Assembly: GCF_012769535.1 (NCBI RefSeq)
Contig: NZ_CP046565.1
Coordinates: 808,434-872,433 of the forward strand
DNA length: 64,000 bases
Direction of reading: 5' to 3'
Source of the DNA: Methylococcus geothermalis
GTDB taxonomy: Bacteria; Pseudomonadota; Gammaproteobacteria; Methylococcales; Methylococcaceae
The notes under the pieces are model-generated. The model was not told the origin of the DNA, searched no databases, and worked only from the letters and a program-made list of their open reading frames with translations. Positions 53,936 to 63,876 of the stretch are shown in pieces. The position numbers and the translations under genes are program-made. Within the stretch, counting starts at the first letter, position 1. Every line of letters begins with the position of its first letter.

Positions 53936-54967
53936 ATGGTCCGCGGCGCGCACCCCATCGCCCGCACCGGGAACGCGCTTCCCGCGCGGGCGCTGGGCTT
54001 GGCGCTGTGGGGCGCACTCGCCCTGCCTGGGGCCGCCATGGCGGCAACCTACAAATGGGTGGATGAACAGGGGAATGTGCATTATTCGGACAGCGTTCCG
54101 CCGGAACAAACCCGGCAGAAACATTTCCGACTCGATGCGCAGGGACGCCAGATCGAGGTCATCGAGGGCGCCAAGAGTCCGGAAATGCTGCAGCGGGAAC
54201 AGATGCTGAGGCGCCTCAGAGCGGAAACGGCGGGTCTCATCGAGGAGCAGCGCAACCGCGACATGGCGTTGCTGCGAACCTACGCCAGCGAAGAGGACAT
54301 GCGGCTGGCTTTGAACGACCAGATCGTCCAGAGCGACGCATCCGTCCTTATCCTGAAAAAATATCGGGCGCGGCATGCGGACATTCTGCGGACCCAGGAA
54401 AAGCGCGCTGCCGAGATGGAACGCCAGGGTCAGGCCGTCGCCGCGCAGGTCCTGAAGGCCATCGAGGACGAGCGCCGCCGGATCGCGGATTACGAAGATA
54501 AAATCCGCGTCCTCGAGGACAAGAAACGGATCATCGAGGATAGATTCAGCCGGGACATGGAGCGTTTCCGTGCGCTCAAGGCGGAGCAGGTGCGCTCGAG
54601 CCATGGCGCCCTCGGCGAAGTATTCGCGGCCGACGACGATAGCGGGGGACTCAGCGCGGTGGCGTGCTCCAGCGAGGCGATCTGCCTCAAGGCCTGGGCT
54701 CTGGCGCGCAGCTATGTCCTCCGTAAGGCCGATACGCCCCTGGCGATGGACACCGAACGCCTGGTGTACACTTCGACTCCGCTGTCGGACCAGGACATGG
54801 CCTTGACTCTGGCCCGCATTGCTGGGCACGGAGAAGAAACGGTTTTCCTGGACATCCGTTGCCGCCAGTCCAGCCTGGGCCGCGAGCTGTGCGCAGGTCC
54901 CAAGGCGCGGGACATTCGTGCCGGTTTCCGCTCCAGCGTCGAAGCGGGAATGGGCTCCGTGCCCTGA
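53936..54967 (+). CDS. exported DUF4124-domain protein with coiled coil
   Basis: A 343-residue protein. Signal peptide ending GAAMAA, then a DUF4124 domain (TYKWVDEQGNVHYSDSVPPE), then a long coiled coil (about residues 85-215, for example AAEMERQGQAVAAQVLKAIEDERRRIADYEDKI) and a C-terminal globular part with paired cysteines. Function unknown; envelope location is likely. ATG at 53936, 4 bases after pyrE. Confidence 0.82.
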   Translation: MVRGAHPIARTGNALPARALGLALWGALALPGAAMAATYKWVDEQGNVHYSDSVPPEQTRQKHFRLDAQGRQIEVIEGAKSPEMLQREQMLRRLRAETAGLIEEQRNRDMALLRTYASEEDMRLALNDQIVQSDASVLILKKYRARHADILRTQEKRAAEMERQGQAVAAQVLKAIEDERRRIADYEDKIRVLEDKKRIIEDRFSRDMERFRALKAEQVRSSHGALGEVFAADDDSGGLSAVACSSEAICLKAWALARSYVLRKADTPLAMDTERLVYTSTPLSDQDMALTLARIAGHGEETVFLDIRCRQSSLGRELCAGPKARDIRAGFRSSVEAGMGSVP

Positions 54968-55097
54968 GGGGAGACCCGGCGGTTCTGGACCGGGCTTTGG
55001 CCGCTTGGCACACTTGCCGTCCTCAAGCGGACGGCTCGATCCCGGCGTTCCGGGCATCGCCGCAGTTCACAACGAAAAGCCTATTGGAGGATCGCTC

Positions 55098-56267
55098 ATG
55101 ACAAGACCACTCATTCAGTTGGCCCTGGATTCGCTGGATCGCAACCAGACCCTCGAACTTGCGCGCCTCACGGCGCCTTACGTCGACATCTTCGAGATCG
55201 GCACGCCCTGCATCAAGCACAACGGGATCGAAATCGTCCGCGAGCTCGAGCGTCGTCATCCGGACCGGCTCATCCTGGTCGATCTCAAGACCATGGACGC
55301 CGGCGAATACGAGGCTGCGCCGTTCTATGCCGCGGGCGCAGACATCTGCACCGTGCTCGGGGTGTCGGGACCTGCGACCATCGCCGGCGTGGTCAAGGCG
55401 GCTCAGGCGCACAACGCGGAAGTCCAGGTCGATCTCATCAACGTGCCGGACAAGGCCGCTTGCGCGCGCGAGGCTGCCAGGCTCGGCGCGCAGATCATCG
55501 GCGTGCATACCGGCCTCGACGCCCAGGCCCAAGGCCAGACGCCATTCGCCGATCTCGAGAGCATCGCCCGCCTGAAGCTGCCGGTGAGGATCTCCGTCGC
55601 CGGCGGCATCAACCAGAACACCGCCTCGCGGGTCGCCAAGGCGGGTGCGGACATCGTCGTGGTCGGCGCGGCGATTTACGGCGCGCCTTGTCCGGCCACG
55701 GCCGCGCGCACGATCCGCGAGTTGCTGGACGGCGCCCACCACAAATTCATCATGTCGAAGATCAGCGGCGTGCTCGGCGCGACCGACAAGACCTACGAGG
55801 CTCGCCTGACCGGCTTGCTCGAACGTTCGCGCCGCATCTTCGTCGCCGGCGCCGGTCGTTCGGGGCTGGTCGGCCGGTTCTTCGCCATGCGCCTGATGCA
55901 CGGGGGCTATCAGGCCTACCTCGTCGGTGAAATCGTCACTCCCAGCATCCAGAAAGGCGATCTCCTGATCGTGATCTCCGGTTCGGGCGAAACCGAGACC
56001 ATGATCGCCTACACCAAGAAAGCCAAGGAACAGGGGGCCAACATCGCGCTGATTTCCACCCGCGACAAGTCCACGATCGGCGACATGGCGGACATGGTGT
56101 TCCGGATCGGCACCCCCGAGCAGTACGGCAAGGTCGTCGGCATGCCGATGGGCACCACCTTCGAGCTTTCCACCCTGGTGCTGCTCGAAGCCACGATCGC
56201 CCACATCATCCATACCAAGAAGATCCCGGAAGAGCAGATGCGGACGCGCCACGCCAATCTGGAATAG
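55098..56267 (+). CDS. fused 3-hexulose-6-phosphate synthase / 6-phospho-3-hexuloisomerase
   Basis: A 389-residue bifunctional enzyme of the RuMP pathway. The N-terminal half (to about 208) is HPS (LALDSLDRNQTLELARLTAPYVDIFEIGTP and VDLKTMDAGEYE), condensing formaldehyde with ribulose 5-phosphate. The C-terminal half is PHI, a SIS-domain isomerase (AGAGRSGLVGRFFAMRL, ISGSGETETMIAYTKKAKEQG). Such fusions are a methylotroph signature. RBS GGAGG. Its presence next to cbb genes supports Methylococcus-type placement. Confidence 0.95.
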   Translation: MTRPLIQLALDSLDRNQTLELARLTAPYVDIFEIGTPCIKHNGIEIVRELERRHPDRLILVDLKTMDAGEYEAAPFYAAGADICTVLGVSGPATIAGVVKAAQAHNAEVQVDLINVPDKAACAREAARLGAQIIGVHTGLDAQAQGQTPFADLESIARLKLPVRISVAGGINQNTASRVAKAGADIVVVGAAIYGAPCPATAARTIRELLDGAHHKFIMSKISGVLGATDKTYEARLTGLLERSRRIFVAGAGRSGLVGRFFAMRLMHGGYQAYLVGEIVTPSIQKGDLLIVISGSGETETMIAYTKKAKEQGANIALISTRDKSTIGDMADMVFRIGTPEQYGKVVGMPMGTTFELSTLVLLEATIAHIIHTKKIPEEQMRTRHANLE

Positions 56268-56406
56268 GTCTTGGGATTCGAGCAGGAAGTCAGCCATTGA
56301 TTTGGCACTTCAGGGGCGAGTGTCGCCATAGCCTTCGGGTGGTGCTAACGTGTACGTGCCAGCCAAGTGTTTTCGCGTTTCACCGCATGGTCATAGGAGG
56401 TACGCA

Positions 56407-56883
56407 ATGAACTCCGAAGCTGATCCGATCGTCGGCAACTGGTACCGGCATCTGGACAAGGGGCAGTCGTTTACTGTCGTCGCCATCGACGACGACGCCC
56501 GCACCGTCGAAATCCAGCATTTCGACGGCGACCTGGAAGAGATCGACCTCGACACTTGGTACCTGCTTCCGATCGAACTCATCGAAGAACCCGAAAACTG
56601 GAGCGGTCCGATGGACGTCGCCGAGCTGGACGATCTCGGCGGCACCGAGATTACCGACACGCTCCCCGAGGACTGGTCGGAACCGCTGGAAGAAGTGGTC
56701 AAACAGGAAGAGCGGCCGCTGGAAGAGATGTCGGAAGAAGCCGGGGAAGAAGAAGTCCTGTTCGAGGAAGAAGGGCCCGAGATGATACCGCTGGAGGCCG
56801 AGCCGGCGGCGGAAATGCCCGAAAAAACCGAGGAAGAGGAGCGGGCGAAGGGAGGCGGAACCGCCTATTCGGAAGACGAATAG
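56407..56883 (+). CDS. conserved acidic protein, 158 aa
   Basis: A 158-residue protein with a small globular N-terminus (PIVGNWYRHLDKGQSFTVVAIDDDARTVEIQHFDGDLEEIDLDTWY) and a long Glu-rich tail. It resembles a conserved gammaproteobacterial hypothetical family. The ATG at 56407 has an AGGAGG ribosome site. Function unknown. Confidence 0.78.
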   Translation: MNSEADPIVGNWYRHLDKGQSFTVVAIDDDARTVEIQHFDGDLEEIDLDTWYLLPIELIEEPENWSGPMDVAELDDLGGTEITDTLPEDWSEPLEEVVKQEERPLEEMSEEAGEEEVLFEEEGPEMIPLEAEPAAEMPEKTEEEERAKGGGTAYSEDE

Positions 56884-56959
56884 CCTGCGGCTTTCCACCT
56901 TGGGCTCGATCGCGCTCTTGCTCCTGCGCTGAGAGGAACCGAACTCGAGAAACACCGCC

Positions 56960-58078
56960 GTGAAACCGGTCTTCCATCCCGCCCTGGTGAACGGCCCCCG
57001 TGGGGACCCGGCGGTCTACGTGGATTTCCTGTTCGAGAAGCGCGCGGTGCTGTTCGATCTCGGCGATATATGCGCGTTGCCGGTCCGCAAGATTCTGCGC
57101 CTGAGCGATGTGTTCGTATCCCATGCCCACATGGATCACTTCGTCGGATTCGACCGGCTGCTACGGCTGTGCCTGGGGCGCGATCGCCGCATCCGCATGT
57201 TCGGGCCGGTGGGTTTCCTGGCCCAGGTCGAGCACAAACTCTCGGCTTATACCTGGAATCTGGTGGGAAACTACGTCACCGATGTCTCCTTCGAGGTGAC
57301 CGAGGTGCTGACCGAAACCCTCGGGCGCAGGGCATCGTTTCGCTGCCGCACCGCCTTTCGCCGGGAAGCGGAAACCGAACTTCCGATAGAAAATCGCCGG
57401 CTGCTGGACGAGCTCAATCTGGCGGTCGAATTTGCGGTCCTGGACCATGCAACGCCGTGCCTCGCGTTCGCCTTGCGGGAAAAACGCCACCTCAACGTGT
57501 GGAAAAACCGCCTGGCGGAACTCGGCCTGGAGCCGGGCGCCTGGGTGCACGACCTCAAGCACGCCTTGCTGACGGGGCAGCATGAAGACACGCCGATCCG
57601 GGCGATGAGGCGTGACGGAGGTTGTTTAGGGGAGGCGGACTATCGGCTGGGGGAACTGGCCCGATCCATCGTGCATGTCTCGGCGGGGCAGAAAGCGGCC
57701 TATGTCACCGACGCCGTCTATCACGAGGAGAACGCAGGGCGCATAGTGGCACTGGCATCGGGTGCCGACCAGTTCTTCATCGAGGCGGTGTTCGGCGACG
57801 AACTCAAGGAGCGCGCGGCCCGGAAGTACCACCTCACTGCCCGCCAGGCCGGAACCATCGCACGTAGGGCCGGCGTCAAATTCCCCACGCCGTTTCATTT
57901 TTCGCCGATCTACCAGGGGCGGGAGTTCGAGCTGGAGCGGGAGTTCTGGCAAGCTTTCCACACGGCACAGCCCGTGGCGGACTCCAATTGGCTTGACCAA
58001 GGCGAGTCGGAGCCGGCTGAGGAGCGCGACATTGCCCGCGACAGGCTCTTCAATACCCTATCTGGGTCGACTAAATAA
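56960..58078 (+). CDS. ribonuclease Z-like metallo-beta-lactamase hydrolase
   Basis: A 372-residue MBL-fold protein. Metal motif HAHMDH at about residues 55-60, and a later TDAVYHEEN-like region and EAVFGDE. Ribonuclease Z-type enzymes cut tRNA 3' trailers; this one could also act on other phosphodiesters. Its last 8 bases overlap the convergent lipoprotein gene. Confidence 0.8.
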   Translation: MKPVFHPALVNGPRGDPAVYVDFLFEKRAVLFDLGDICALPVRKILRLSDVFVSHAHMDHFVGFDRLLRLCLGRDRRIRMFGPVGFLAQVEHKLSAYTWNLVGNYVTDVSFEVTEVLTETLGRRASFRCRTAFRREAETELPIENRRLLDELNLAVEFAVLDHATPCLAFALREKRHLNVWKNRLAELGLEPGAWVHDLKHALLTGQHEDTPIRAMRRDGGCLGEADYRLGELARSIVHVSAGQKAAYVTDAVYHEENAGRIVALASGADQFFIEAVFGDELKERAARKYHLTARQAGTIARRAGVKFPTPFHFSPIYQGREFELEREFWQAFHTAQPVADSNWLDQGESEPAEERDIARDRLFNTLSGSTK

Positions 58079-58724
58079 CCATGCGCCTTCTTAAATATCG
58101 GAAGGTCACGAAGCCAGTGAGTGCCAGGCTCAATGGGATGCCGAGTATGGCCGTGATTCGTTTGATCGAAAGTCTTGCGCCAGAGTCGACGCCTACGTTA
58201 AGCGGTATTTTCAGTTTGTCTTCTTCCGAGGTTGAGTCTGCGCCACCTCTAATCAAGTCAATGGAGTAATACCCGTTCTTGTCAAGCTCAAAATTCGATT
58301 CGATGACGCCTTTGGAATAAAGGGTGGGTGGCACTGTCACCACCGTGCGTCGCTCCTTTAGGCTCCCTGCGTCTTCACCGCCGTCTGCGGACTGCTGCTC
58401 GGTGACTATGATGGCAATGGGGGATTTTCTGAGTTCGTTACCAACCAGGTCGGCTGTAAAAAATATCTTGCCTGGTGCTGGTATGTCATTGCAGTAAGAC
58501 TGAAACAGCTCCCTTGTTATTCTTGCATCCCCTGATTGATCGGACGGTTGGACGTGCAAGCTGAAATAAACCGAGAAAAAATCCGTGGCGCCGAGGCAGC
58601 CGACCCTGGCGTTTGTAATCTGCTGGGAGGGATTGTTGTTGTAGCCCGGACTGGTGCAAGCAGTGATTAGCGCCGTGCAAGCTATCAGCGCATAAAAGGG
58701 GAATGCTGGCCGAAAAGCTTTCAT
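58071..58724 (-). CDS. unknown lipoprotein with C-terminal membrane anchor
   Basis: A 217-residue protein with a lipobox (ALITACTSP) and a hydrophobic C-terminal segment (ILGIPLSLALTGFVTFRYL). The middle has no recognised domain. Its DNA is noticeably less GC-rich than the surroundings, which suggests recent acquisition. The ATG at 58724 gives a proper signal peptide; an upstream start would add 46 residues lacking one. Convergent with, and overlapping, the MBL gene. Confidence 0.65.
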   Translation of the reverse strand: MKAFRPAFPFYALIACTALITACTSPGYNNNPSQQITNARVGCLGATDFFSVYFSLHVQPSDQSGDARITRELFQSYCNDIPAPGKIFFTADLVGNELRKSPIAIIVTEQQSADGGEDAGSLKERRTVVTVPPTLYSKGVIESNFELDKNGYYSIDLIRGGADSTSEEDKLKIPLNVGVDSGARLSIKRITAILGIPLSLALTGFVTFRYLRRRMVI

Positions 58725-59211
58725 GGCATGCCTCGTTGGCCTGTATAAGGGGACATAGGCCGGTAGAGCAACAAACCCCGCGATGTTGTAAAGCTTCGTC
58801 ACGAAGCCAAGAGACTCGATAGGGTTAGCTGCCTGTTTCGAACCAAATGGTGCGCTCGGCATGAGCCGCCGTCAAGCGGTGTTGGGGGCGCCGAAAGGAC
58901 CGCTGGCTGAAGCAGGAACCGGCGGAATTCAAGGGTGCGGACCAAAGGCTGAGTTGGTGATCGCCATCCTGGGAGCGTCCTGTGATGGTATCTCCCCGGC
59001 ACGAAACCCAGATTCTGAGAGTGGTTTCAGAGCCTAGCATCGCTGCTCTCCCATTTCTTTTCGGACTATCGGCAGCGGGAGATTTCAAAACGTCCGTTGC
59101 CCCTTTGCCGCAGGCCGGCGCCGAATTTCGTTTGCGGTGTGGCGTTATGTCATCCGTCTCGCCTGATTCTGGCGCAGCAGGTCGAGGGTGAAATAATCGA
59201 GGCTCACCGTC
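58725..59211. other. 487-bp gap without a recognisable gene
   Basis: Between the lipoprotein and nhaD genes I see no credible coding sequence. Short frames on both strands (for example 58825-59088 leftward) have no recognisable family. A degraded gene or mobile remnant is possible; nothing in it supports one. Confidence 0.5.
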
Positions 59212-60693
59212 CTAGAAGTACGACCGGTTGATCAAGAAGTGTGCGCCGATGCTGGCGAAATAGCCCAGCAGGATCACCGGTCCCCATTTCAGGTGGGCGC
59301 CGAAGGAGTAGTAACCCTTGGTTTGGCCAAGCAAGCCGACCCCGGCGGCCGAGCCGATGGCGAGGAGGCTGCCTCCCACGCCGGCTGTGAGGGTCACCAG
59401 CAGCCATTGGCCCTGCGAGATGTGCGGGTCCATGGAGAGTACCGCCAGCATGATGGTGCCGTTGTCGATGAATGCCGAGGCGATGCCGACGAGGATGTTG
59501 GCAAAGGTGGTCCGGTCCGGATCGGCGTAGAGGAATTCGGAGATGTCTTCCAGATAGCCGATGAAGCTCAGCCCGCCCATGCTCAACATCACACCGTAGA
59601 AGAACAGCAAGGTGTCCCATTCCAGCCGGGATACTTTCTTGAAGATGTCGAATTCGTCCGCCTCCCCGATCGGTTCGCCCTGAGCGACGAGTTCGTCCGG
59701 GTCCGGGGTTTGGGGCGCGGTCTTCTTCTGCAGGTAGAAGCTGTAGAACTTCAGGTAGGTCAGCCCCGCCATCATGCCGGCGGCGGGTGGGAGATGCAGG
59801 AGGTTTTCGAAGCCCACCGCGGTGACGATGGTCAGCAGGAACAGCACGATGATGGGGCGCCCGCCGGTCTTGATCGGAATCCTTTTATCTACCGCGGCCG
59901 GCCGCTGGCGGGGGAGGAACGGGAACATGCAGGCCGCGGGCAAGGCAAAATTGACGATTGACGGAATCAGGAGATGGAAGAAATCCACGAAGGGCACCTT
60001 GCCCTTCTGCCAGATCAGCAGGGTGGTGATGTCGCCGAAGGGGCTGAACGATCCGCCGGCGTTGGCCGCAACGACGATGTTGATGCAGGAAAGCGTGACG
60101 AAGCGCGGACAGTCCTTGCCCAGCGCCATGACGACCGCGCCCATCAGGAGGGCCGTGGTCAGGTTGTTGCATACCGAGGAAATCATGAAGGCGAGGATGC
60201 CGGTCAGCCAGAACAGTTGCCGGTAACTGTATCCCTTGCCCAGCAGCCAGCAGCGCAGGGCCTCGAACACGTCGAGGTCTTCCATGGCGTTGAGGTAGGT
60301 CATCGACACCAGGATGAACAGCAAGAGTTCCGCGTAGGTCAGCAGCGAAGCGCGGAACGCCTCGCCGGCCTGCTCCGGCATGCCGCTGCCCACGTAAACC
60401 GCCGCGACCAGGCCCCAGATCGCGCTGGCGGCGAACACCATCGGCTTGGACTTCCGAAGTTCCGTCACCTCCTCGGCCATGGCGAGGAAATAGGCGAGGA
60501 AGAAAATCAGCACGGCAAGGTAGCCGGCCCAGTGCCGGGTCAGGTCCAAGGGGCCCACTGGGCCGTGATCGCCCGCAAGACAAAGCTTCGGCGCGCCGAT
60601 GAAAAGGGCGCATGCCGCCAGAACTGGGAACCGTATGCGCGTCGGGGAAAGCTCACGCAGATGGCGCCGTTGGGACAGGGAGAGGGACAGCAT
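59212..60693 (-). CDS. nhaD: NhaD-type Na+/H+ antiporter
   Basis: A 493-residue ion transporter with about twelve hydrophobic segments. It has SSVCNNLTTALLMGAVV, VVAANAGGSFSPFGDITTLLIW and SAFIDNGTIMLAVL, matching the NhaD antiporter/ion-transporter superfamily. A signal-like leader ends LCLAGDHG. Exports Na+ or Li+ in exchange for protons. Confidence 0.9.
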   Translation of the reverse strand: MLSLSLSQRRHLRELSPTRIRFPVLAACALFIGAPKLCLAGDHGPVGPLDLTRHWAGYLAVLIFFLAYFLAMAEEVTELRKSKPMVFAASAIWGLVAAVYVGSGMPEQAGEAFRASLLTYAELLLFILVSMTYLNAMEDLDVFEALRCWLLGKGYSYRQLFWLTGILAFMISSVCNNLTTALLMGAVVMALGKDCPRFVTLSCINIVVAANAGGSFSPFGDITTLLIWQKGKVPFVDFFHLLIPSIVNFALPAACMFPFLPRQRPAAVDKRIPIKTGGRPIIVLFLLTIVTAVGFENLLHLPPAAGMMAGLTYLKFYSFYLQKKTAPQTPDPDELVAQGEPIGEADEFDIFKKVSRLEWDTLLFFYGVMLSMGGLSFIGYLEDISEFLYADPDRTTFANILVGIASAFIDNGTIMLAVLSMDPHISQGQWLLVTLTAGVGGSLLAIGSAAGVGLLGQTKGYYSFGAHLKWGPVILLGYFASIGAHFLINRSYF

Positions 60694-60821
60694 TCGGATT
60701 CCTGCTTGAAAGGCCTGGTGCACGCCGACCGGCCTGCGCGCGCAGTAGAGGATTTCGATGAATTCGCGAGGCGGAGAAGCAGGAACGGCGGCCGCTCCGA
60801 GGCTGGCGTTTGCTTTCCGCA

Positions 60822-61121
60822 TCAGAAGTGTTTTTCGTAAGGGGCATCGCCCTGTTTCGACATGACCTTCGCACGGAACAGCGCGGCCAGCAGGGTTCCG
60901 ACCAGCACCGAGGAGAGGTCCATCCCCAGCCCCAATAGGAAGGTATGATGGCGGAAGGAGTCTCCCAGCAGGGGTTTCAGGACCAGGTAGAGCCAGACGA
61001 CGAAGCCGGCGTAATAGACGATGACGCCGCCGGCGGCCCAAGCGACCGGGGGCAGCTTCAGCCGCAGGGCGGTGCGGTAGAACCAGTAGGCAACGAAAAG
61101 GACGGCGATGGCGCCGATCAT
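60822..61121 (-). CDS. small membrane protein, 99 aa
   Basis: A 99-residue protein with about three hydrophobic segments (MIGAIAVLFVAYWFYRTAL, AAGGVIVYYAGFVVWLYLVL, SSVLVGTLLAALF). No recognised family. The ATG at 61121 is used, since the longer frame adds 32 residues without hydrophobic character. Confidence 0.65.
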   Translation of the reverse strand: MIGAIAVLFVAYWFYRTALRLKLPPVAWAAGGVIVYYAGFVVWLYLVLKPLLGDSFRHHTFLLGLGMDLSSVLVGTLLAALFRAKVMSKQGDAPYEKHF

Positions 61122-61159
61122 GTCGGTTGCTTCTCTCTCACGACAAAGGACGCTGCATC

Positions 61160-61879
61160 TTATATCAGAGTGGCGGCCTTGGGGTAAGCCTTGTCGGCCG
61201 ATGTTCCTTGATTCCACAGCGCCGGCACCTCATTCAGGGAGGCCAGATGCAGCCGGGCGAAGCGCCGTTCGCGGGAGCTGGCGGGCCGCCGGCCGTTGAC
61301 CAGCACGGCGAAGGTTCCTGCCAGGGCGGCGGATTCGATGCCCGCTTCCGAGTCCTCCAGCGCCAGACATTGGCCGGGTGCCAAACCCAAGCGGCGGGCG
61401 GCTTCGAGGTACAGGTCCGGCGCGGGTTTGCCCTGGGCGACCTGATCGCGGGTGACGATGAGCGGGAAGAGGTTCGCCATCCCCGACCGCTCCAGGCAGA
61501 TGCCGGCGAAGCGGGCTTCGCTATTGGTCGCCAGCGCATAAGGCAGGTTTCGTTCGCGGAAAAACCTCAACAGATTCTCCAGGCCGGGCATCGGAGCGAT
61601 GCCATGGGCCTCCACGTGCCGGTGCCAGATTCGGGTGGCGATTTCCTCGAAGCGGCCGATATCGAATTGCGGGCCGGCGTAGTCGCTGATCCGCTGCTTG
61701 ACCGCCTCGGCATGGCAGCCGAACAGCGATTGGCAGAAGTCCTCGTCGAGTTCGATCCCCAGCTCGTTGGCGGCGCCGCGCCAGGCGGCGACATAGGTCG
61801 CTTCGGTGTCGATCGCGAGGCCGTCCATGTCCAGGATGGCCGCGCGCAGGCCAGTGATGGCGGAATCAGAGTGTGTCAT
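61160..61879 (-). CDS. HAD-superfamily phosphatase/phosphomutase
   Basis: A 239-residue HAD protein (beta-phosphoglucomutase-like subgroup). Motif I DMDGLAIDTEA, motif III lysine in QGKPAPDLYLEAARRLGLAP and CLALEDSEAGIESA. Substrate unknown. Its 5' end overlaps the nucleotidyltransferase gene by 14 bases. Confidence 0.88.
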   Translation of the reverse strand: MTHSDSAITGLRAAILDMDGLAIDTEATYVAAWRGAANELGIELDEDFCQSLFGCHAEAVKQRISDYAGPQFDIGRFEEIATRIWHRHVEAHGIAPMPGLENLLRFFRERNLPYALATNSEARFAGICLERSGMANLFPLIVTRDQVAQGKPAPDLYLEAARRLGLAPGQCLALEDSEAGIESAALAGTFAVLVNGRRPASSRERRFARLHLASLNEVPALWNQGTSADKAYPKAATLI

Positions 61880-62822
61880 CGTGCAGGACCCGGATGTATT
61901 CGCCGGGGGCTTCCCGGCTGCTGCCCACGATCAGGCGTTCGGTGCCGTCGGGAAGCGCTTCGACCAGGCCGGAGGCCTCGATCCTTTCCCCGGTCCGCGC
62001 CTGTCCGACATAGGTATGGGTGAAGCTCAGAATTTCGCCGATGCGCGGGTGGTCGGTTCGGTAGCGGGCGGGATATTCGAATGCCCGGCGGCCGTCGGTC
62101 ACCGTGGCGCGCAAAATCATGGGGCCGCGCTTGGCGGCGGGTGGAATGTTGTCTAGGGGGCGAGGAAGAACCAGCGTCAGGTCGAACTTGGTGGCTTCGA
62201 TGAAGCCGGCATTGAATTTTCGCCGCTCATGCCAGAGATAGTCCTCGAAGCCAAGCGTGCAACCGCGACGCTCGTAAGCTTTCCGCCAGTCCGCTTGTCC
62301 AGGCGCGCTCAGCCGACCGTCCGCCGTCGCTTTCGCCACCATGGCGCGCGCGGCGTCGAAGGTGTTCGGGTCGTAGACGACCAGGTCGATGTCGGAGGCC
62401 GGGGTCTGGGCGCCGATCAGGAGCGAGCCGGTGAGGCCGAATTCCGTCAGGTTCAGCCTTTCCGCAAAGAAAAGCCCGAGCAGCCGGCAGGCCTTGGCCT
62501 CGATGGGATCAGCGGTTTGGCTTGTGAAGAGGGTTCGGACCCGGTCGCGGGGGCGGAAATGCCGGGCGACGCATTCGACCGGCACCGCCGGCAGCACGGC
62601 GTCCAGCCGACGTGAAAGGTACAGATAATCCGGATGGTGTTCCTGCAGGAAGGCCGTGGCTTCCGCCGTGTTCAGCTTGCGCAGCCGGCCGTGGTCGGTC
62701 GGAACATAGCGCAAGGTGCAGAGCAGCCGGCCATCTTCGGGGTTGCCGTCGACGATTGCGAAATGAAGTCCTTCCGCCGTCCGGATGAAGTCCTTCGGCA
62801 GAAAATCGGGTTCAGAAGCCAT
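61866..62822 (-). CDS. nucleotidyltransferase-domain protein (Pol-beta-like)
   Basis: A 318-residue protein with a nucleotidyltransferase motif [20 protein letters not shown] at about residues 132-151 (the GS...DxD pattern). Other parts are unrecognised. Overlaps both neighbours (10-14 bases), so it is one operon with the HAD and flavin reductase genes. Function unknown. Confidence 0.78.
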   Translation of the reverse strand: MASEPDFLPKDFIRTAEGLHFAIVDGNPEDGRLLCTLRYVPTDHGRLRKLNTAEATAFLQEHHPDYLYLSRRLDAVLPAVPVECVARHFRPRDRVRTLFTSQTADPIEAKACRLLGLFFAERLNLTEFGLTGSLLIGAQTPASDIDLVVYDPNTFDAARAMVAKATADGRLSAPGQADWRKAYERRGCTLGFEDYLWHERRKFNAGFIEATKFDLTLVLPRPLDNIPPAAKRGPMILRATVTDGRRAFEYPARYRTDHPRIGEILSFTHTYVGQARTGERIEASGLVEALPDGTERLIVGSSREAPGEYIRVLHDDTL

Positions 62823-63306
62823 CGGGATACAGCGCGGCGGAGCCGTCCAGATCGCCGGTGTCGCGGTAGCTCAGCGGCTCGCGCTCGGGAAAGTTGAGCC
62901 GGCCGTCGAAGACTCGGCCGACGGCCACCACGTGATCGCCGCTGGCCAGAGTTCCGGCGAGCCGGCACTGGAACCAGGCGACTGCATCCGCCAGCAAAGG
63001 AACGCCGCCCTGGCCGGCTGTCCACGCGATGCCGGCCAGCTTGTCGCTGTCGGCCGGGCGGGCGAAGAGCCCCGCCCATTCGGGGCGGTCCGCCGGCACC
63101 ACGTTGACGCTGAAAAAACCGCCGGCCATCAGTTTCCGGTAAGACAGGCAAATGGGGTTGATGCTGAGCGCCAGCATGGGCGGATCGAACGAGGTCTGCA
63201 TCACCCAGGCCGCGGTGAAGGCGTTGGGGCCCTCGGCGTCGGCGACGCCGATCGCGTAGACGCCATGGCTGATGCTTCGGAACAGCCGGGCCATTTCGAG
63301 GTTCAT
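62812..63306 (-). CDS. flavin reductase-like protein
   Basis: A 164-residue FMN-binding split-barrel protein ([39 protein letters not shown]). It could supply reduced flavin to an oxygenase or be a small flavoprotein itself. It starts the leftward three-gene operon. Confidence 0.85.
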   Translation of the reverse strand: MNLEMARLFRSISHGVYAIGVADAEGPNAFTAAWVMQTSFDPPMLALSINPICLSYRKLMAGGFFSVNVVPADRPEWAGLFARPADSDKLAGIAWTAGQGGVPLLADAVAWFQCRLAGTLASGDHVVAVGRVFDGRLNFPEREPLSYRDTGDLDGSAALYPDGF

Positions 63307-63372
63307 TGCGTTCGCCCCACCTGCGGATCAGGCACTAAAATACGCGCTTCGTTTCCCGCTACGGAGCCGAGC

Positions 63373-63876
63373 GTGCCTAAGCTGACTCATTTCAATACCG
63401 CCGGCGAAGCCCACATGGTGGACGTCGGCGGCAAGCCCAGCACCACCCGCACGGCGGTGGCCGAGGGGTACATCGCCATGCTGCCCGAGACCTTGCGGCT
63501 CATCATGGCGGGCGGGCACAAGAAAGGCGATGTGCTCGGCATCGCCCGCATCGCCGGCATCATGGGCGCCAAGCGGACCGCGGACCTGATTCCCCTTTGC
63601 CACCCCATTCCGATCACCCATGTCGATCTCGCGCTGGAGCCTCAGCCGGAGGCCAGCCGCATTCGCTGTCAGACCACGGTCCAGACCGTCGGCCAGACCG
63701 GCGTGGAGATGGAGGCGCTGACCGCCACCCAGGTCGCCCTGCTGACCATCTACGACATGTGCAAGGCGGTCGACCGCGGCATGAGCATCGAATCGGTGCG
63801 TCTGTTGGAGAAGATCGGCGGCAAGTCCGGTCATTGGCAGCGCGACGCCGGCGAGGCGCGCTCCAGCACCAGATAG
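63373..63876 (+). CDS. moaC: molybdenum cofactor biosynthesis protein MoaC
   Basis: A 167-residue cyclic pyranopterin monophosphate synthase, working with MoaA on GTP. It has [33 protein letters not shown] and [14 protein letters not shown] start at 63373. Its 3' end overlaps the convergent folA gene by 46 bases. Confidence 0.95.
   Translation: MPKLTHFNTAGEAHMVDVGGKPSTTRTAVAEGYIAMLPETLRLIMAGGHKKGDVLGIARIAGIMGAKRTADLIPLCHPIPITHVDLALEPQPEASRIRCQTTVQTVGQTGVEMEALTATQVALLTIYDMCKAVDRGMSIESVRLLEKIGGKSGHWQRDAGEARSSTR

Noticed and set aside
58825-59088. 87-residue minus-strand frame in the gap before nhaD
   Set aside because: No recognised family, no ribosome site; cannot be supported as a gene.
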